Shown: positions 12,375-24,119 of the stretch, piece after piece
How positions within the stretch are numbered: the stretch's first letter is position 1
How the letters are laid out: every line of letters starts with the position of its first letter
From: Hydractinia symbiolongicarpus
Taxonomy: Eukaryota; Cnidaria; Hydrozoa; Anthoathecata; Hydractiniidae
Assembly (NCBI RefSeq): GCF_029227915.1
Contig: NC_079875.1
Coordinates: 28,644,001 to 28,708,000, forward strand
DNA: 64,000 nucleotides
Reading direction: 5' to 3'
Position numbers and translations under genes: made by a program
The notes under the pieces: generated by a model
What the model was told of the DNA's origin: nothing
Database searches by the model: none
Seen by the model: only the letters and a program-made list of their open reading frames with translations

Positions 12375-13049
12375 GTGTGTAATCAATATAGAAAGGGTTG
12401 CGGAAAGTTTGTCAAGGCAAAGGCATTAAGATTCGTGACGCATAAAATTTCATTCAAGGGAGGGAAGAGTTGCCATAAAAGCACTATGCAGTCACAAAAA
12501 TGCTATGCAGTCAAAGTAGCAAATAAGAGATATTTGGCAGCTTTGCGTTCCTCAAATCCAAATGATTTAGTCAGCAAATATAAAATTTGCGACACCTGTG
12601 CGACAATGTATGCGGAAAAGACAAAGGCGTACAAAGATTTAAAAATTAAACGGAATCTTTTGTCACTGTAACACTTCTATGACTTTCTACGGAGACAATT
12701 TACCTGAGATAACACCAGATGCGATTTCAAGGATAAAAGTTAGTGTATCTCGGTATATGGGTAGATGAGAAACAAACAGATGAGCAATAATTGCTTACTC
12801 GCTTTAGACTGCCAGTAAAATCTACGGAGTAAAAAACAAAAACAAGCAAGAGCAGTGCATGCCATGATACAAAAAGTTCTTGGTGTTGTTGATCATCTGA
12901 AAACTCCAGAACGTGGTTGCTCTAAGGAAGATGCTGCGCTTATCATTCAGTATTTTGAGAAGGAGTTGGAACAACAGAATCTCACTATAGCTTGTGAACG
13001 GGAGAAGATGGATCTTTTAAATATAAAGAAATCTGAAAAACAGATCTAA
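12375..13049 (+). CDS. Unrecognised Cys-containing coding relic or exons
   Basis: A 98-residue frame (12,375-12,671) has a cysteine pair near its start (CNQYRKGC), a further CDTCATM near residues 73-79, and many Lys residues. A second frame (12,855-13,049) is charged and helix-prone (ALIIQYFEKELEQQ). The stretch between holds stops in all frames, so these are either separate exons or pieces of a dead gene. I do not recognise the family. The composition looks coding (lysine-rich but not repeat-driven), and both lie on the same strand as the zinc-finger exon upstream. Confidence 0.3.
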
Positions 13050-13401
13050 AGCAAGGCCCGATTGTATTCCCGCATAAGTATAAATAAGAAATAGCTACCA
13101 CGTTAAAAGTGTCAAATGGCAGTTAAAATTCCTAGAAAATCAAGTTGTAACTTTTTTAATAAGATTTCTTTTAAGATCATTTGCGAGGTTTGTTTTGTTT
13201 TGGTTGATATGAATATAAAGAATTTTCTATTAAGCGCCTCTTTCTTTTAGAGGGAGAGAATACTTGTTACGTGGGGTGCTTTAATGAGGGAGACGCTAAT
13301 AACAAATTATACTTCTAGGGTGATGTGTTGCAGCTTGTTTCGTTGATTCATTATTTTATCACTTTGACTGTTATAATATATGATTCCTTATTGCACCTTA
13401 G

Positions 13402-14021
13402 TTCCATCCATAGCAAGTGTTGACCCTGCATCTGTCTTTTTGGACGAAACAGAAGAAATAGGTATAATTTCTTATTCTGATTTCTGCGAAAGCGCATGTC
13501 AGTTTCACAAAACTATTCTAATTTCTCATAGATACAAAAAAGAAAAGGCGCTCTCTGTCCCAGTTACCGCTTTGTTTTAGCACCTTAAACTGTTAAAAAC
13601 ACAATTTATTTGGTCAACTTATAAAACCTGACTCAAATTTGCCAATTTTCGACGAGACAATAGGTATGTATGCTTAGCCTTGAGTGTATATTTGACAAGG
13701 AGTCGTCATGGCTCTCTTGATTGTGTAATACATCCTTTCTGTTATTATATCACAATAATTGTCAATAAATCGTCTTATCTCATCTTAGCTCTCCCTCCAT
13801 AGCGACTGTTGACCCTTCATCTGTTCATTTGGAAGAAAAAGAAGAAGGTATAATTTTGTCATTCCATGACCTGCCTTAGCAACAACCATAAAAAACTCCA
13901 GTTTTCTTCAGATAAAAGAAGACATTTAATGTATTTCTTGTGACTTATTCTAATTTTAATTTGTTTATTTATAGAACCTGTCCGTAGTATATTGCCAAGA
14001 ATAAGCAACAACGACTCATTA
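13402..14021 (+). CDS. Tandemly duplicated two-exon module (micro-exons)
   Basis: A 60-base segment at 13,402-13,461 (PSIASVDPASVFLDETEE) and a 59-base segment at 13,789-13,847 (PSIATVDPSSVHLEEKEE) are clearly homologous. Each sits between CTTAG and GGTATAAT, as exons would. Each is followed by another pair of similar segments, about 13,622-13,664 and 13,974-14,021, both ending in ATTAG or ATAG then GTATGT. The unit of about 390 bases has therefore duplicated with introns included. The peptides are acidic and of unknown function. The same-strand neighbours at 10-13 kb might belong to the same gene. Confidence 0.4.
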
Positions 14022-14592
14022 GGTATGTAATGTTTGACTTGGGTTGCCGGAAAAAACTCGGAAGACATAACCCATCCTCTTTTGTCACAACGCTACGTAA
14101 AAATGTAGCTCTTAAGATATGAGCTTATGATATACATATATTGAAACGTTAGACTTTTGAAAGAAATATCGACCTTTATTTTCTATACATGATTTCTGCG
14201 TAACTTCTCTCAATAAACTTGTTTCTATCCAGTTTAAAAATATTTATCAGGATTAAAATTTTCAAGGTGGCTCTCCTGTAAAAAAAAATGGAAAAATGAA
14301 AAAAATGTTTTACCGATACTCAGGTACTTATTATTAAAGTTTCATAGCAACAGCCCTCCCTAGTAACCGGTTGGATGTATTTTCTAGGTCATTTTTGGGT
14401 CTTTTTCCTTCAAAATTTTAAAACACCCATTAGGGGCGTGCTGCAGCTATTTCTCCCTTTTCCCGCGCTAAATTCCATGAGTTAAAACCACATAGTTACT
14501 TTCAAATGCGAGCCTAGTTTTACATTTAGTGTTGAACTGCTGCTGATGATGGAGTCTTACATTGGTATAGAAAAGACCTTTACATTGAAATT

Positions 14593-15392
14593 ATGGGATC
14601 AGGTAAAAGATTTAAATTTGAGAGAGCTAGAAAAAGACGTTACTATGAGAGAAAAAATGTTTCTGGGACAGATTCAAGTGCACAAACACATAAGGAATTG
14701 AACGAAAATCCAGATGAAAATACACAACAACCTGAAGATCCACATTCTAACTATGAATGCAACATACTGATCGACACAGACCTTCTGCTTGGGTTACTCT
14801 ACGTTGTAGCTAAATGCCCTAGCTGCACTTCTGCGATCAAAATTCAGCATGATGTAGAAAAGAAGAAAGGACTTTCGCATGTTCTGTTTCTGAAATGTAA
14901 TAAATGTGATTGGGAAATGAATTTAAAAACTTCCTGTGAAGTATTACAAGAAGACAAAGGGAGAGGTAGGAAGTCATATGAAATCAACTATCGAGCCATT
15001 GTGGTCATATTGCCATGAAAACATTTTGCGCAATAATGAATATGCCACAACCAATGAACTTAGATTCTTTTGAATCCATAAATAAAGAATTACATAATTC
15101 TTATGTTGCCACAGCCAGGAATTCAATGGTTAAAGCTGCAAATGAAATCAGAAAAGAAATGCTGAAAGACAATTTTGATGACAATACAATTGTCAATATA
15201 GAAGCAAGTACGGATGGATCTTGGCAGGGTCGAGGTTATGCATCCTTAAATGGAGTCATGACAGAGATATCACAAGTGTCGACGTTGACGTTCTCTCAAA
15301 ATCTTGTATATCATGCAATGTTTGGGAGAAGAGAAAACAATCTGAGGGGTACGCAAAGCCTATTGTTTGATCCTGAAAGTGATGAAATTTAA
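14593..15392 (+). pseudogene. Mutator-like transposase N-terminal region, frameshifted
   Basis: Frame one (14,593-15,018) holds a basic start, then a Zn-ribbon-like pair, CPSC near residue 74 and CNKC near residue 101. Frame two (15,015-15,392) reads MKTFCAIMNMPQPMNLDSFE, then DGSWQGRGYASLNGV at about residues 70-84. The order Zn ribbon, KTFC-x3-MNMP, DGSWQ-x-RG-x-SLNG is that of an uncharacterised Mutator-type transposase family common in invertebrates; the D of DGSWQ should be the first catalytic acid. One base is lost or gained near 15,005, and the rest of the catalytic domain is missing. A further relic of this family is at 43.2-43.6 kb. Confidence 0.6.
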
Positions 15393-17430
15393 GGAAAAAT
15401 AAATAGGAAAGTCATGTCGTCAAAAAAAAAAAAATAATAATAAACCATGATTTGCAAGTATCAATTAAAAGAGACTGTCGTTAAGAAACTGACAGGTGGA
15501 CATTACTACCGCTTAAAAAAAGTTTAAATGTTACTATTTTGTGGTCCTTTTTCAGAATAGCTACTAGTAAAAAGGAATAAGAATAAGAAAAACGATAGAC
15601 ACCACAAAAGAAGATAATAGTTGACCAGTTTCAAAAGTGCTGTTCAAAGAAAAGGCAAAAATCGTATCATTGAAAGAAACAAAGGAAATCTGTAAAACAA
15701 AGGAAATCCATCAATCAATTTCAAAAGCAGAAATATATGGTTCTCGTTCTGGAAGTGGTTAACTTGTTTTTGAACACTACGATTTTTTAGTAGAGATATG
15801 GGGTGGACCTGCCACTTCTAAACGATTGCCTTTTGGAATAAAGAGTTCATTTTTTCTCACAGATAACACATGAGGAAATTAATGACAATAGCAGTAGTAG
15901 TGACGATGAAAGAAACAATTAAATACTGTGTGTAAGATTCAGTCTGTTGCGAATGAGATAATCCATTGTCAACTCTTGGATTAGGTTGCTGGTAGATACT
16001 GTGGATAATAAATATTTTGTAGCCGTATATGTTGTTTAGTTTGATTCTCTCATCTCTTGAAGTAAAATTTGGTGGAATGCATCCCCTTTCATCCCTTTTT
16101 TAACATGCAAATCTTTGAATAAAGGTGCAATGACTATTGAGAAATGCAACGCATGTTTACTTTTTCATGTGAGAGTTCTTTAGCAAAACGGATGGCTATC
16201 TTTGATCACTTGAGAGTGTACCTTGAAGCAAACACCCTTTCCTAAACATGAGAATCGATGATTGATTTGCTTAGCTGGATAACTTTTTTATTTCACGCGA
16301 GGGAAATGCGAAATGCAATGAGTTGATGACTAGTTTTCTTAATAATAGCCGTATTTTGTCTGTATCTGCGCGGGCCATTATGTTCTCTATAAGCGATAAC
16401 TAGTACTTATGTATACTAAAATAGGTTTTCAATATAATTATTAAGCCCCAGTAACTTATTAACACTTATTTGCATGTAATGTAAATAAGAATATTTCTCA
16501 AAACTTTTGTTATTTGACTACATATTTGTCGTAAAAATCTAATTTTGTTAATTTATGAAAAAAGTAATAATTTAAAGAGTTACGTCATTTTTTTTTTTTT
16601 TTTTTTTTAAGTAGAATACTGGATTTTAGTCATTTTTAAGGGAAATAATATCGATGTTTCAAATTTACACTTAACAGTATGTACTTTTATTTAAAAATTT
16701 TGTGAACTCCCGAAATGATTAATTGAATGCAAGTAAACCTGACTTTTGCCAAGACTGCGCAGAATTAGGATCGATCTCAATTTTCCTGATGCTTGTTTAA
16801 AAAGGTGTTAATGTTAAAGTCATCTTTTCAGTCCTTATTCGAATCAAAATGGCCCAAACGATTTTGCCCATTAACAAAAACGTCAAGAATGCGTTGAAAT
16901 TGCCAAAGATCCAACAATTCAAAAAAAAGGCATTGTATTGTTTAACAAAGAACAATCAGCAAATGATTCTTCCAAATATCAAAGTAAACAAGATAACAAA
17001 AAAGACAAACCTTCGTCTCTATTGTGATGTTATTGCCATGAAGGAAAATTACTCCAGGCACAAAAAGAAATGCGTTGCAATGACAAATGGTCTGTTCCAC
17101 TGTCATTACTTAAAATGGAGGAGCATGAAAGAGAATATGAGTAACTACATCGCAATGCAGATATAACTAGCCTTTTAAGACAGGGATATTAATGAAAAAG
17201 CAGGTTTTGCTCCAAAGAATAAGAAGCAACTGGAAAACTTCTGTATTCTGCCTTTTACAGGGATGATAGAAAATCTCATGGATTTCGGCTGTACTGAAAC
17301 AAACACCTATGAACGTGGAAACATAAGGATTAGTTAAATTCACTCATGCTTTGGATCTTTTTCGGACCCTTGAGTAAACATCCCCTGCCTCCTGCAGGAC
17401 ACCAGCCACATTCATTGACACCATCCGCCG
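15355..17430 (+). repeat. Inverted repeat arm A (partner at 26,395-28,770)
   Basis: From CTATTGTTTGATCCTGAAAG near 15,360 to the AGACTCCTGCAGGACACCAG region near 17,400, this arm matches the reverse complement of 26,395-28,770 in blocks. Examples are CCTGATGCTTGTTTAAAAAG near 16,800 and ATCGCAATGCAGATATAACT near 17,150. A short frame at 16,849-17,166 is shared by both arms in part (KLPKIQQF, LPN-KVNKITKKTNLRL) but is broken in each. Arm A lacks about 0.95 kb that arm B carries near 26.65-27.58 kb, while having extra sequence at 15.5-16.5 kb. Arms have diverged visibly, so the duplication is old. Confidence 0.7.
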
Positions 17431-17759
17431 AAACCAAGAACTTTTGTTAAACGTTGCAAAAAGAAGAGTTGACAACATAACTATTATCCTTGAAAAAGGG
17501 AGATCTTTCACTGTGTTTCGATCTTCAGAGGGGGTAGCCTCTACAATTTTAACTTTAAGGGTCGTTATACCTGTTCCATCATCACAGCTTGCTGTCTTGT
17601 TATCTCATAATCATTTAGAATAGTATTTTTCCTCCCTGTAGCTATTAACATCGCTATGGCGTTGGTCCCCAGCTATTGAATATAACTATATGTAACTATT
17701 TATATAATGGGTTATACCTAATGTAGTCTGAACTTTTCTATGGCAAATAATTAAATTGA

Positions 17760-17910
17760 ATTGAAAAATGGTTAAAATAGTCGAAAAGCTAGTCATTGAA
17801 GACGACAGTTTAGATGAGGGGGAAAAAGCTGGAGGTGTGGATAATGACGAGAAAATCATTTCTGAAGAAAAAAGTTATGTAATGTGAGGCTATAAAACTA
17901 GCAATAAAGA
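17760..17910 (+). repeat. Dispersed repeat, pol C-terminus/LTR-like
   Basis: Reads KIVEKLVIEDD, then VDNDEKIISEE, then a stop followed by GAGGCTATAAAACTAGCAAT and AATAAAG. The reverse complement of about 37,605-37,770 has the same order (KIVEKLL, VENDEKIISQ, stop, GAGGCTATAGAACTAGCAAT). Both fit the end of an LTR-retrotransposon polyprotein running into its LTR with a polyadenylation signal. The element type is not established. Confidence 0.4.
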
Positions 17911-18949
17911 ACCAATGTATATATATGTATATGTTGATCTAGCTAAGGACACATGGGAATCTGTCTTTTCTAACTGATGGAGTGTACAGGCATGGTCAAT
18001 GGGTGGGGAGCTTTCTAAAATAACCAGTCCCGCATGTGTTCTGACAACAAGAAGATGTACATCTCTAAAACCAGACTTGTGTTTTCCGCGTTTGGACTCA
18101 ATTGGCCACACTAGGCTTTCAAAAAAATCCTTACAAAACAACTGTTCATTCTGTATTAAGACAAAATATAATTTGTAATGTGGGAAACTCTTTCAGCAAG
18201 AGAAAAATAAAAATATATAATACAGGGCGAATTTGACCGTATTTGCTCTGCATGGAGTCTTGTGGGTCCCGCGCACGCTATTTTATCCAGAAATACGAAA
18301 AATCGTGTAGCAAAACCGTATGCTAAGGACGGTATACTTGGAGACGGGTATAAATTCCAATTGCATTTTGGCAAGTATCGACTTCAATTTCGATCCGTTG
18401 AAACCTTTATCATAACTAAATAGCTTAAAACTGACTCTAACACACCACATCTTGCATTGCTTTACCATATGCATTGAGTTTTTCCTCAGACTCATAACAT
18501 CTTATTTCATAATTTACTCTTGATTTATGTCACTAATGCATTTGGAAAGCTTAAAGCGTAAAAGCTTCTTTTCCGTGTTCGATTGCCAGAAATTTACCAT
18601 GTTGGTCGATAAATAGCAGGGGCGGATCTAGCAAATTTTCTTTCCTACTAAGAAAATTTGAATATACAGCTGGGGGTCTTGGTAAAACGGGCTTTGCGAA
18701 CCCTGAAATAGGCTTAAACGGGGACAAAAAACAACCTCGTATGCAGACGTTTTAGACCTTGATAACAGAAACGAAACATTCTCATAAACGCCGCAGCTCC
18801 GCATAAACACTTCAAATAGAAAAAGAATGACAACTTAAATGTATTTCGTTAGCATAAATCATTTTTAGACTGTTTCGCCCAATGTCAAGGCTCGTCAACA
18901 TGCCTAGGACAAACTTGCAGACAGACATATTGAGAATATCTTCCATAGA
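17911..18949. other. Unassigned sequence with a possible transposon terminus
   Basis: A minus-strand frame (17,890-18,141) is amino-acid-rich in a coding-like way but not recognised. At 18,617 the motif CAGGGGCGGATCTAG begins; a near-match in inverted orientation ends at 25,637. Confidence 0.3.
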
Positions 18950-19108
18950 TGTATAAGGATGAGATCAATAACTGAGACAATGTTGTGACTTGCTGATATG
19001 CTATAATCTTAAATAATAATAAATGCTAGATCATAACGAGTAGAGTTCACTAAATATACTAAATGATGGACACGAGTAATTTCGTGTGTAAATGTCTATT
19101 TTATAACA
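18950..19108 (-). repeat. 3' LTR of the Gypsy element
   Basis: The outer 98-100 bases (from TGTATAAGGATGAG on the plus strand) match the right LTR with two changes. The inner 60 bases do not match. The inner boundary is placed at TTATAACA because it gives a 159-base LTR close to the 160 of its partner and starts with TG on the minus strand; that edge is inferred. Confidence 0.65.
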
Positions 19109-20492
19109 TAGTCTTTAAATCTTTCTGGTGGTCTTCTAGTGCGTGTTGATCGTCTCGTTTGGATGACGGGTGTCGGAGGGCAGACGATTGATGGTGGAGT
19201 GTCTGCCTGAGTTGTCTCTTGTTAAGTTGGAATTGTTTCTGGTTGATTGATTGCTGGTAGATCTGTCCCATTAGTACTGGGAAGATGTTCTTCTTTTGTT
19301 TGTCCGAGAATGTCTGAATCGATGATATCGTTGCGTGTTTCGTTTGGTATTGGGCGTAAAAACTGTCTATTACGTAATGTTGTACCACGGCTGCCATCGA
19401 CTACAACACGGTATTGTCGATGGTGTAAACTTTCGCTGATTACCCCGGTCTTTTCCCATCGAAGCGGGGCGTTACCAGTTTGGTTCTGAATGGAAAAGTG
19501 TCTCTAACTTTCAAGACAGGGAGTTGTCGTTGTGATGTCGTGCAAGCATGTTGGTGTCTTCTCGTAAAAGCGTTCTCGCGAATATCGGCTAAGTCAATCC
19601 ATTCTTTCCGGAAACCTCTTGGTGCTGGAAGATGGTCTCTGATGTGGCGTCCAAATAGGAGCTCAGAAGGTGAGACTCCCATGTCTGGTGATGGAGTGTT
19701 TCGGTACAGGAGAAGGGCTTTGGCGACATTATCGGTGTCCAGTGACCCAGATTGACTAATATTGGTCGTTAATATTCGTTTGACAGTCTTAACTGCGGCT
19801 TCTGCTCGTCCGTTGCTTTGGGGGTAGCCGACAGATGATACTCGATGTGAAACGTTCCAAGATCGTAGAAAGTTTTCGAACTCGTGAGATGTAAATGGCG
19901 GACCCCCGTCTGATGACAGTCCTTCGGGGACGCCAAAATTTGTGAAATATCTTCGAAGAATGTTTACAACCGTGGTAGCTGTAGCATCAGGTTTGGTTGA
20001 GGCTACCTCTGGCCAACCGGAGAAGCGATCTGCGTAGACTATATACAGACGCCCTGCCATGTGAAATAGATCGGCAGCTGTCTGTTGGAATGGATAAATC
20101 GGCGGATCGGGGACTTCCGGTGTATCTTTGCGATTTGAGGGAGCGATTTGGTTGCATCGGGTGCATTGACTCCTGTGGTTTTGTATGTGTGAGCTCATTT
20201 GTGGCCAGAAGAATCGTCTTTTTGCATTTTCTCTCATTGCGCTGACGCCTTGGTGTCCGATGTGTAACTCTTCTAGTAGGGTACGTCGAAGAGCGCGTGG
20301 TATCAGGACGCGATCTTCAAGCATAATTAGATTGTCTACACAATATAAGTCATTTTTCAATCTCCAGTAGGGTAAGATATGTTGTGGTAAAGTTTCTTTA
20401 TTTGGTTTCTTTGGTTGGAAATCCCTCGAGAATTGTACGGTGGAGATCTTTGTACTCGGCGTCTTCAGATGCTTTGCGTGAGATGTCCTCAA
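19101..20492 (-). pseudogene. Gypsy pol: integrase
   Basis: The N-terminal zinc-binding domain shows GHQGVSAMRENAKRRFFWP followed by CTRC. The DDE core has D in TAADLF, D in SSDGGPPFTS and E in NGRAEAAVKTV, all three catalytic acids being present. The segment ALLLYRNTPSPDMGVSPSEL is the usual end of the core. The main frame (20,492-19,440) is open for 350 residues. A one-base shift near 19,440 breaks the C-terminal domain (GTTLRNRQFLRPI in the other frame). A second tail frame ends inside the presumed LTR edge. Confidence 0.85.
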
Positions 20493-21640
20493 GGAAACAC
20501 GAGTTGTTTTGGTTGAAACGGAGGTGGATAGAAGCCGAGATAGTAGCCTCGATCTTATCAGAGGTGTTTGACGGTGGTGAAAGCGGTATCCGGGACATGA
20601 TGTTTGCTCCTACGTTTTTCTTGCCCGGGATGTGGATTACTTGGAAGTTATACATTAGAGTCTTTTCTCTGATGTCTAACAGTCTTGGTTTTTTAGCTCG
20701 AACAATTCTCTTTTGTTAAATATTGGTACCAGAGACTCGTGGTCGACGGCGATAATTAGGTTAGGGCATCCCATTACAAACATTCGGCAAGATTGTAAGG
20801 CGAATAGTAAAGCGAGTGCTTCGCCTTCGACTCGTGCATATCCGCTCTCTGCGGGGGATGTGAAGCAAGAACAAGCGTAGCATGTTTTCCAGTAGTTTTC
20901 TCCGCACGTTGGCTCAATCGAAGGACACGAACAATGTTTTTGGAGAAGGGTGAAGCTGATACCAGTCTTGCTCCAGTCGGTCGTGATGCAGGTTTGTCGG
21001 TTTATCTCGAAAGAGCGAACGCCTTCATCGATGCTGTCGAGGATCTTTTGTTTGGATTCTTAAAATACGCGCTCTAACGTCTCATCCCAATAGAATTTTC
21101 CATCATGTTTCAAGAGTTCTCTGAACGGAGTCATGACGGGTGCTTGTGCGAAGGCGTAGGAGACTTGGTTTACTAAGCCGAACCATGATCGAACACCGGT
21201 GATGTTGGTCGGTGATGGAAAGTTTTTAATGCCTTTTAAGATTTTTTGGTTTGGTTTGTAACCATGTGGTGTGATAACAAAACCAGCGAATTCAACGGTG
21301 TCTTTCGCGAATTGAAATTTCTCGGTATTAAACACTATCCCGTTGTTGGCACATAGTGTAATGTAGTTCATTGTGTGCCAAAATGCTGTTGCGATGTCAG
21401 AGTCCCAAAGGATCGAGTCGTCTACACAACGTTGGACACGGGGAAAGTCATTTGTTATATCGTCAAAGTATTTCGTATACCCGTCTCCAGATCCATGGAA
21501 TCCTTGTGGTGCTCGGAGGTAGCGGTATCTGCCCCATTCGGTGATGAATGTCGTTGCTTCTTTTGCGTCGTTGGCTAATGGAACGCTGTGGTATCCGTTC
21601 CAGGCGTCGAGGGTTGTCTTTTTTGGTTTGCGGTGGAACT
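20398..21640 (-). pseudogene. Gypsy pol: reverse transcriptase and RNase H
   Basis: After the frameshift the frame reads TLDAWNGYHSVPL (RT motif A, D present), TEWGRYRYLRAPQGF, and RCVDDSILWDSD, which is the RT catalytic box as VDD instead of the commoner YADD or IDD. The thumb follows (NTEKFQFAKDTVEFAGF). An in-frame TAA lies at 21,060. RNase H follows with TTDWSKTG, VEGEALALLFALQ and AVDHESL, giving its acidic residues, and ends in IHIPGKKNVGANIMSR. The pieces are in correct order but need two frame changes, so the enzyme cannot be made intact. Confidence 0.8.
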
Positions 21641-22584
21641 ACACTTAGGATGTTGAAGGGTGATTGGCTGTAATGAGTTTCTCGTTTGGTAGATGCGTTT
21701 AGTTTTTGCAAATCTAATGTTCGACGGGGAGTGCCGTCGTTCTTGGGAACGGTAATCATCCGAGAACACCAGTTTGTAGGTGTCCCGGTTGGGACTGGTT
21801 CGACTATCCCCAAGTTTACATCTTGATCGAGTTGGTCTTTGACGGATTCTTTCCACTGATGTGGTACTGGTATTGGTTTATGAACGGAGACGGGGTTTTC
21901 GTCCTCACGAAATTGGATTTTTAATGGTTCGCCTGTCATCACTTGTAGCTTTTGGTGTTTGCAAGTGTTAAATGCACTACTCGAAAAGTATGTTTTGATC
22001 CAAACCTCTAATTGTTCTGTATACTCTGGTGTCGCTGGAAACGGAATCGTGTCAGATATGGGTGGACATGGTGAACGACGTGGACATCTGCACTCGGCAA
22101 CGGAGTCGTCTGGTGAGTCTGTTGCATTCAGTTGGCTGGTTGCAATCTGCTCCGGGAAGGTAGAGTGTACGATGTTCAACTTTTTCAGTGCTGTTTTTGA
22201 TAGAAATAATCCTTTAACTTTGTCACATAAGTAAACAATTTCTGTGGTGGTCGATGTACCGACGGTGATGTCAGCAATGATTGCGCCTTTAATACTGATG
22301 TCGTTATTGTTCACAGCGCGGAGACGATGTCGAGTTTTTATCAAAGCGTTTTTACTACAATTCAATTGTGAAAGCAGTTCTATTCCTGCTGTACATGTTT
22401 GAGCGCCAGTATCAGCGATGGCGCTAACTCTGGTAGGTTGAAGTTTATTCAAAGAAAACGATATACAAAGTTTCTGATGTGCAGATGAGTTGAGTGAAAT
22501 AGATATATTTACTGTTGGCTGTGGGGATGGTTTTTGTTCGATGAATTTATCATTTTCCCATTGTCCGTGAGGTACGCCATCTAG
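21463..22584 (-). pseudogene. Gypsy pol: aspartic protease and start of reverse transcriptase
   Basis: Follows gag in the same frame. The protease active site ADTGAQTC matches the retropepsin D-T/S-G triad and should process the polyprotein. A linker ends in IPVPHQWKESVKDQLDQDVN and then VPTGTPTNWCSRMITVPKND, the entry into the RT fingers, followed by RTLDLQKLN. Near 21,640 the true RT frame moves by one base, so the remaining residues of this frame are out of register. Confidence 0.8.
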
Positions 22585-23685
22585 TCAGAAGGACTCGGTG
22601 ATGCTACCAAGGAAGGAAGTTTCGGCTGGGTCGGATGGATCTGGGGCGTCTTGAATGGCGTTCGTCTTACTGCTCATGCAAACATTCGCGAAATGGTTAA
22701 GTTTTCCACAGTTATTACATTTTTTGCCTTGTGCTGGGCATTGCTCTCTTCCTTTTGGATGACGGTTGTGTCCACATCCTCTGCATTTTCGATCCCCTTC
22801 CTGATAGTTTGGGCGATTGTTGCCTTGTGACTTCTGTCTTAAGTCACTACGTTTGTTGCGTTGTTAGTCGGATTTGACGCCGCTTACATCTGATTGGGCG
22901 GGCAATGATGGTTTGAAGTGCTCCGTGGCTTGGGCGGTTGCTTCGAGTGTAAGGAGGTGGTCTGTAATTTGGGTAAGTGTCTCTATGGAAGTCATTTCAC
23001 TTAAGATCTTTGTGCGATGGGAGGAGCTCAATAATCCTGCTATGACTTGCGACATAATCATATTTTCGGAATACGATATTTCACAGTTTTAGTCATCGCA
23101 GTCACATTTACGTGAAAAGTTGCAGAGCATCGCTTGAGATTTTAAACGGGAGATGAAGTGAGTGATCGTTTCGCTGTCACTTTGTCGCATGGAGATGAAC
23201 TGTTGTCGGTAAACTTCAGGGTGAATCGTTTTTACTGCAACCGATTTGATGTATGATAGCAGTTCCGCTTCGGTGGCTCTATCGAGGGCTTCTGGCCCAA
23301 CAAAGTTGTAAAGCATTTCATTCACGTTGGAATCGCAGGTGGAGCGTAGTTCATTCCTGATATCCTGTATGTTTTGAAGGTGGGTCATTTGTTTGTATCG
23401 TCTCCACGCATCCGTGAAGATTATCCATTTGTTGTCACTGCAATCCGCAGAAATCGTCGGTCGGTCCGGTTTCGAACATCGATTTCTTTCGTTGGTAGAT
23501 GGAGGTGCAGGTGCTTGGTTGTTCAGAGCTACGGTAGGGAGGACTTGGGACATGAATTGGGTCCATTGTTCCTGCATGACTTTCTGTTGCTTTTGCATTT
23601 CTAGCACCATGGCCAGAGCGGCGGTAGTTGCATCGGTGCCGGCGGGGGTCGGGGCGGTTGGGGCGGCGTCCTCAGGGTTCGACAT
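22585..23685 (-). pseudogene. Gypsy gag with CCHC zinc knuckles, three in-frame stops
   Basis: Encodes the nucleocapsid/capsid precursor. It starts at an ATG with an Ala/Pro/Thr-rich, helix-prone N-terminus (EMQKQQKVMQEQW), passes a capsid-like region (DAWRRYKQMT, IHPEVYRQQF, ITHFISRLKSQA), and ends with two knuckles: CRGCGHNRHPKGREQC and CNNCGKLNHFANVC. The reading frame is continuous with pol downstream but interrupted by TAA at 23,089-23,091, TAA at 22,864-22,866 and TGA at 22,585-22,587. Stops are probably decay. Translational readthrough is possible only for the last one, which sits near a gag/pol boundary. Confidence 0.85.
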
Positions 23686-24104
23686 TGCAATTCAAGGCGG
23701 AGTACGGCGATATAGCGGGAAATCTTTGAAGAGCGAATCGGCGTGTGACCACGATGGCGTAAATCCAAGATGGCGGTGTGACCAGGGAATAATAACAAGC
23801 GAGAGTGTTCGGAGCACTCACAAAACGACGAAAAGTGAATACAATTGCGATAACAAAGCGAATTAGTGAGTAAACAATGTTCTGTAAAATGATGCAGCAA
23901 GTTCAAATATGTTTGATGTATGTGTAATCGTATAACTTCGAGTGAAATAACAAGTTTTCAGTGGTCTGTGAAAGTTTTTTTATTTGAATGTTTGTATAAC
24001 TTACACAGTTCGAGTTCACGTTTGAACAAACGAATGATAGATTCGAGACATGGTTTGTTGAAGGAACAAGCGTCAAGGAATCGAAGGTTGTAGGTATGAT
24101 TAAA

Positions 24105-24119
24105 CTGCTCGCAGCGCCA
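24105..24119 (-). other. tRNA primer-binding site of the Gypsy element
   Basis: Immediately inside the 5' LTR the minus strand reads TGGCGCTGCGAGCAG. It starts with TGG, as expected for pairing with the CCA end of a tRNA primer, and directly abuts the LTR end. The exact tRNA species was not determined. Confidence 0.75.

Noticed and set aside
19247-23866. Plus-strand frames of 60-160 residues across the Gypsy element
   Set aside because: They are antisense shadows of gag and pol, whose minus-strand motifs are clear.
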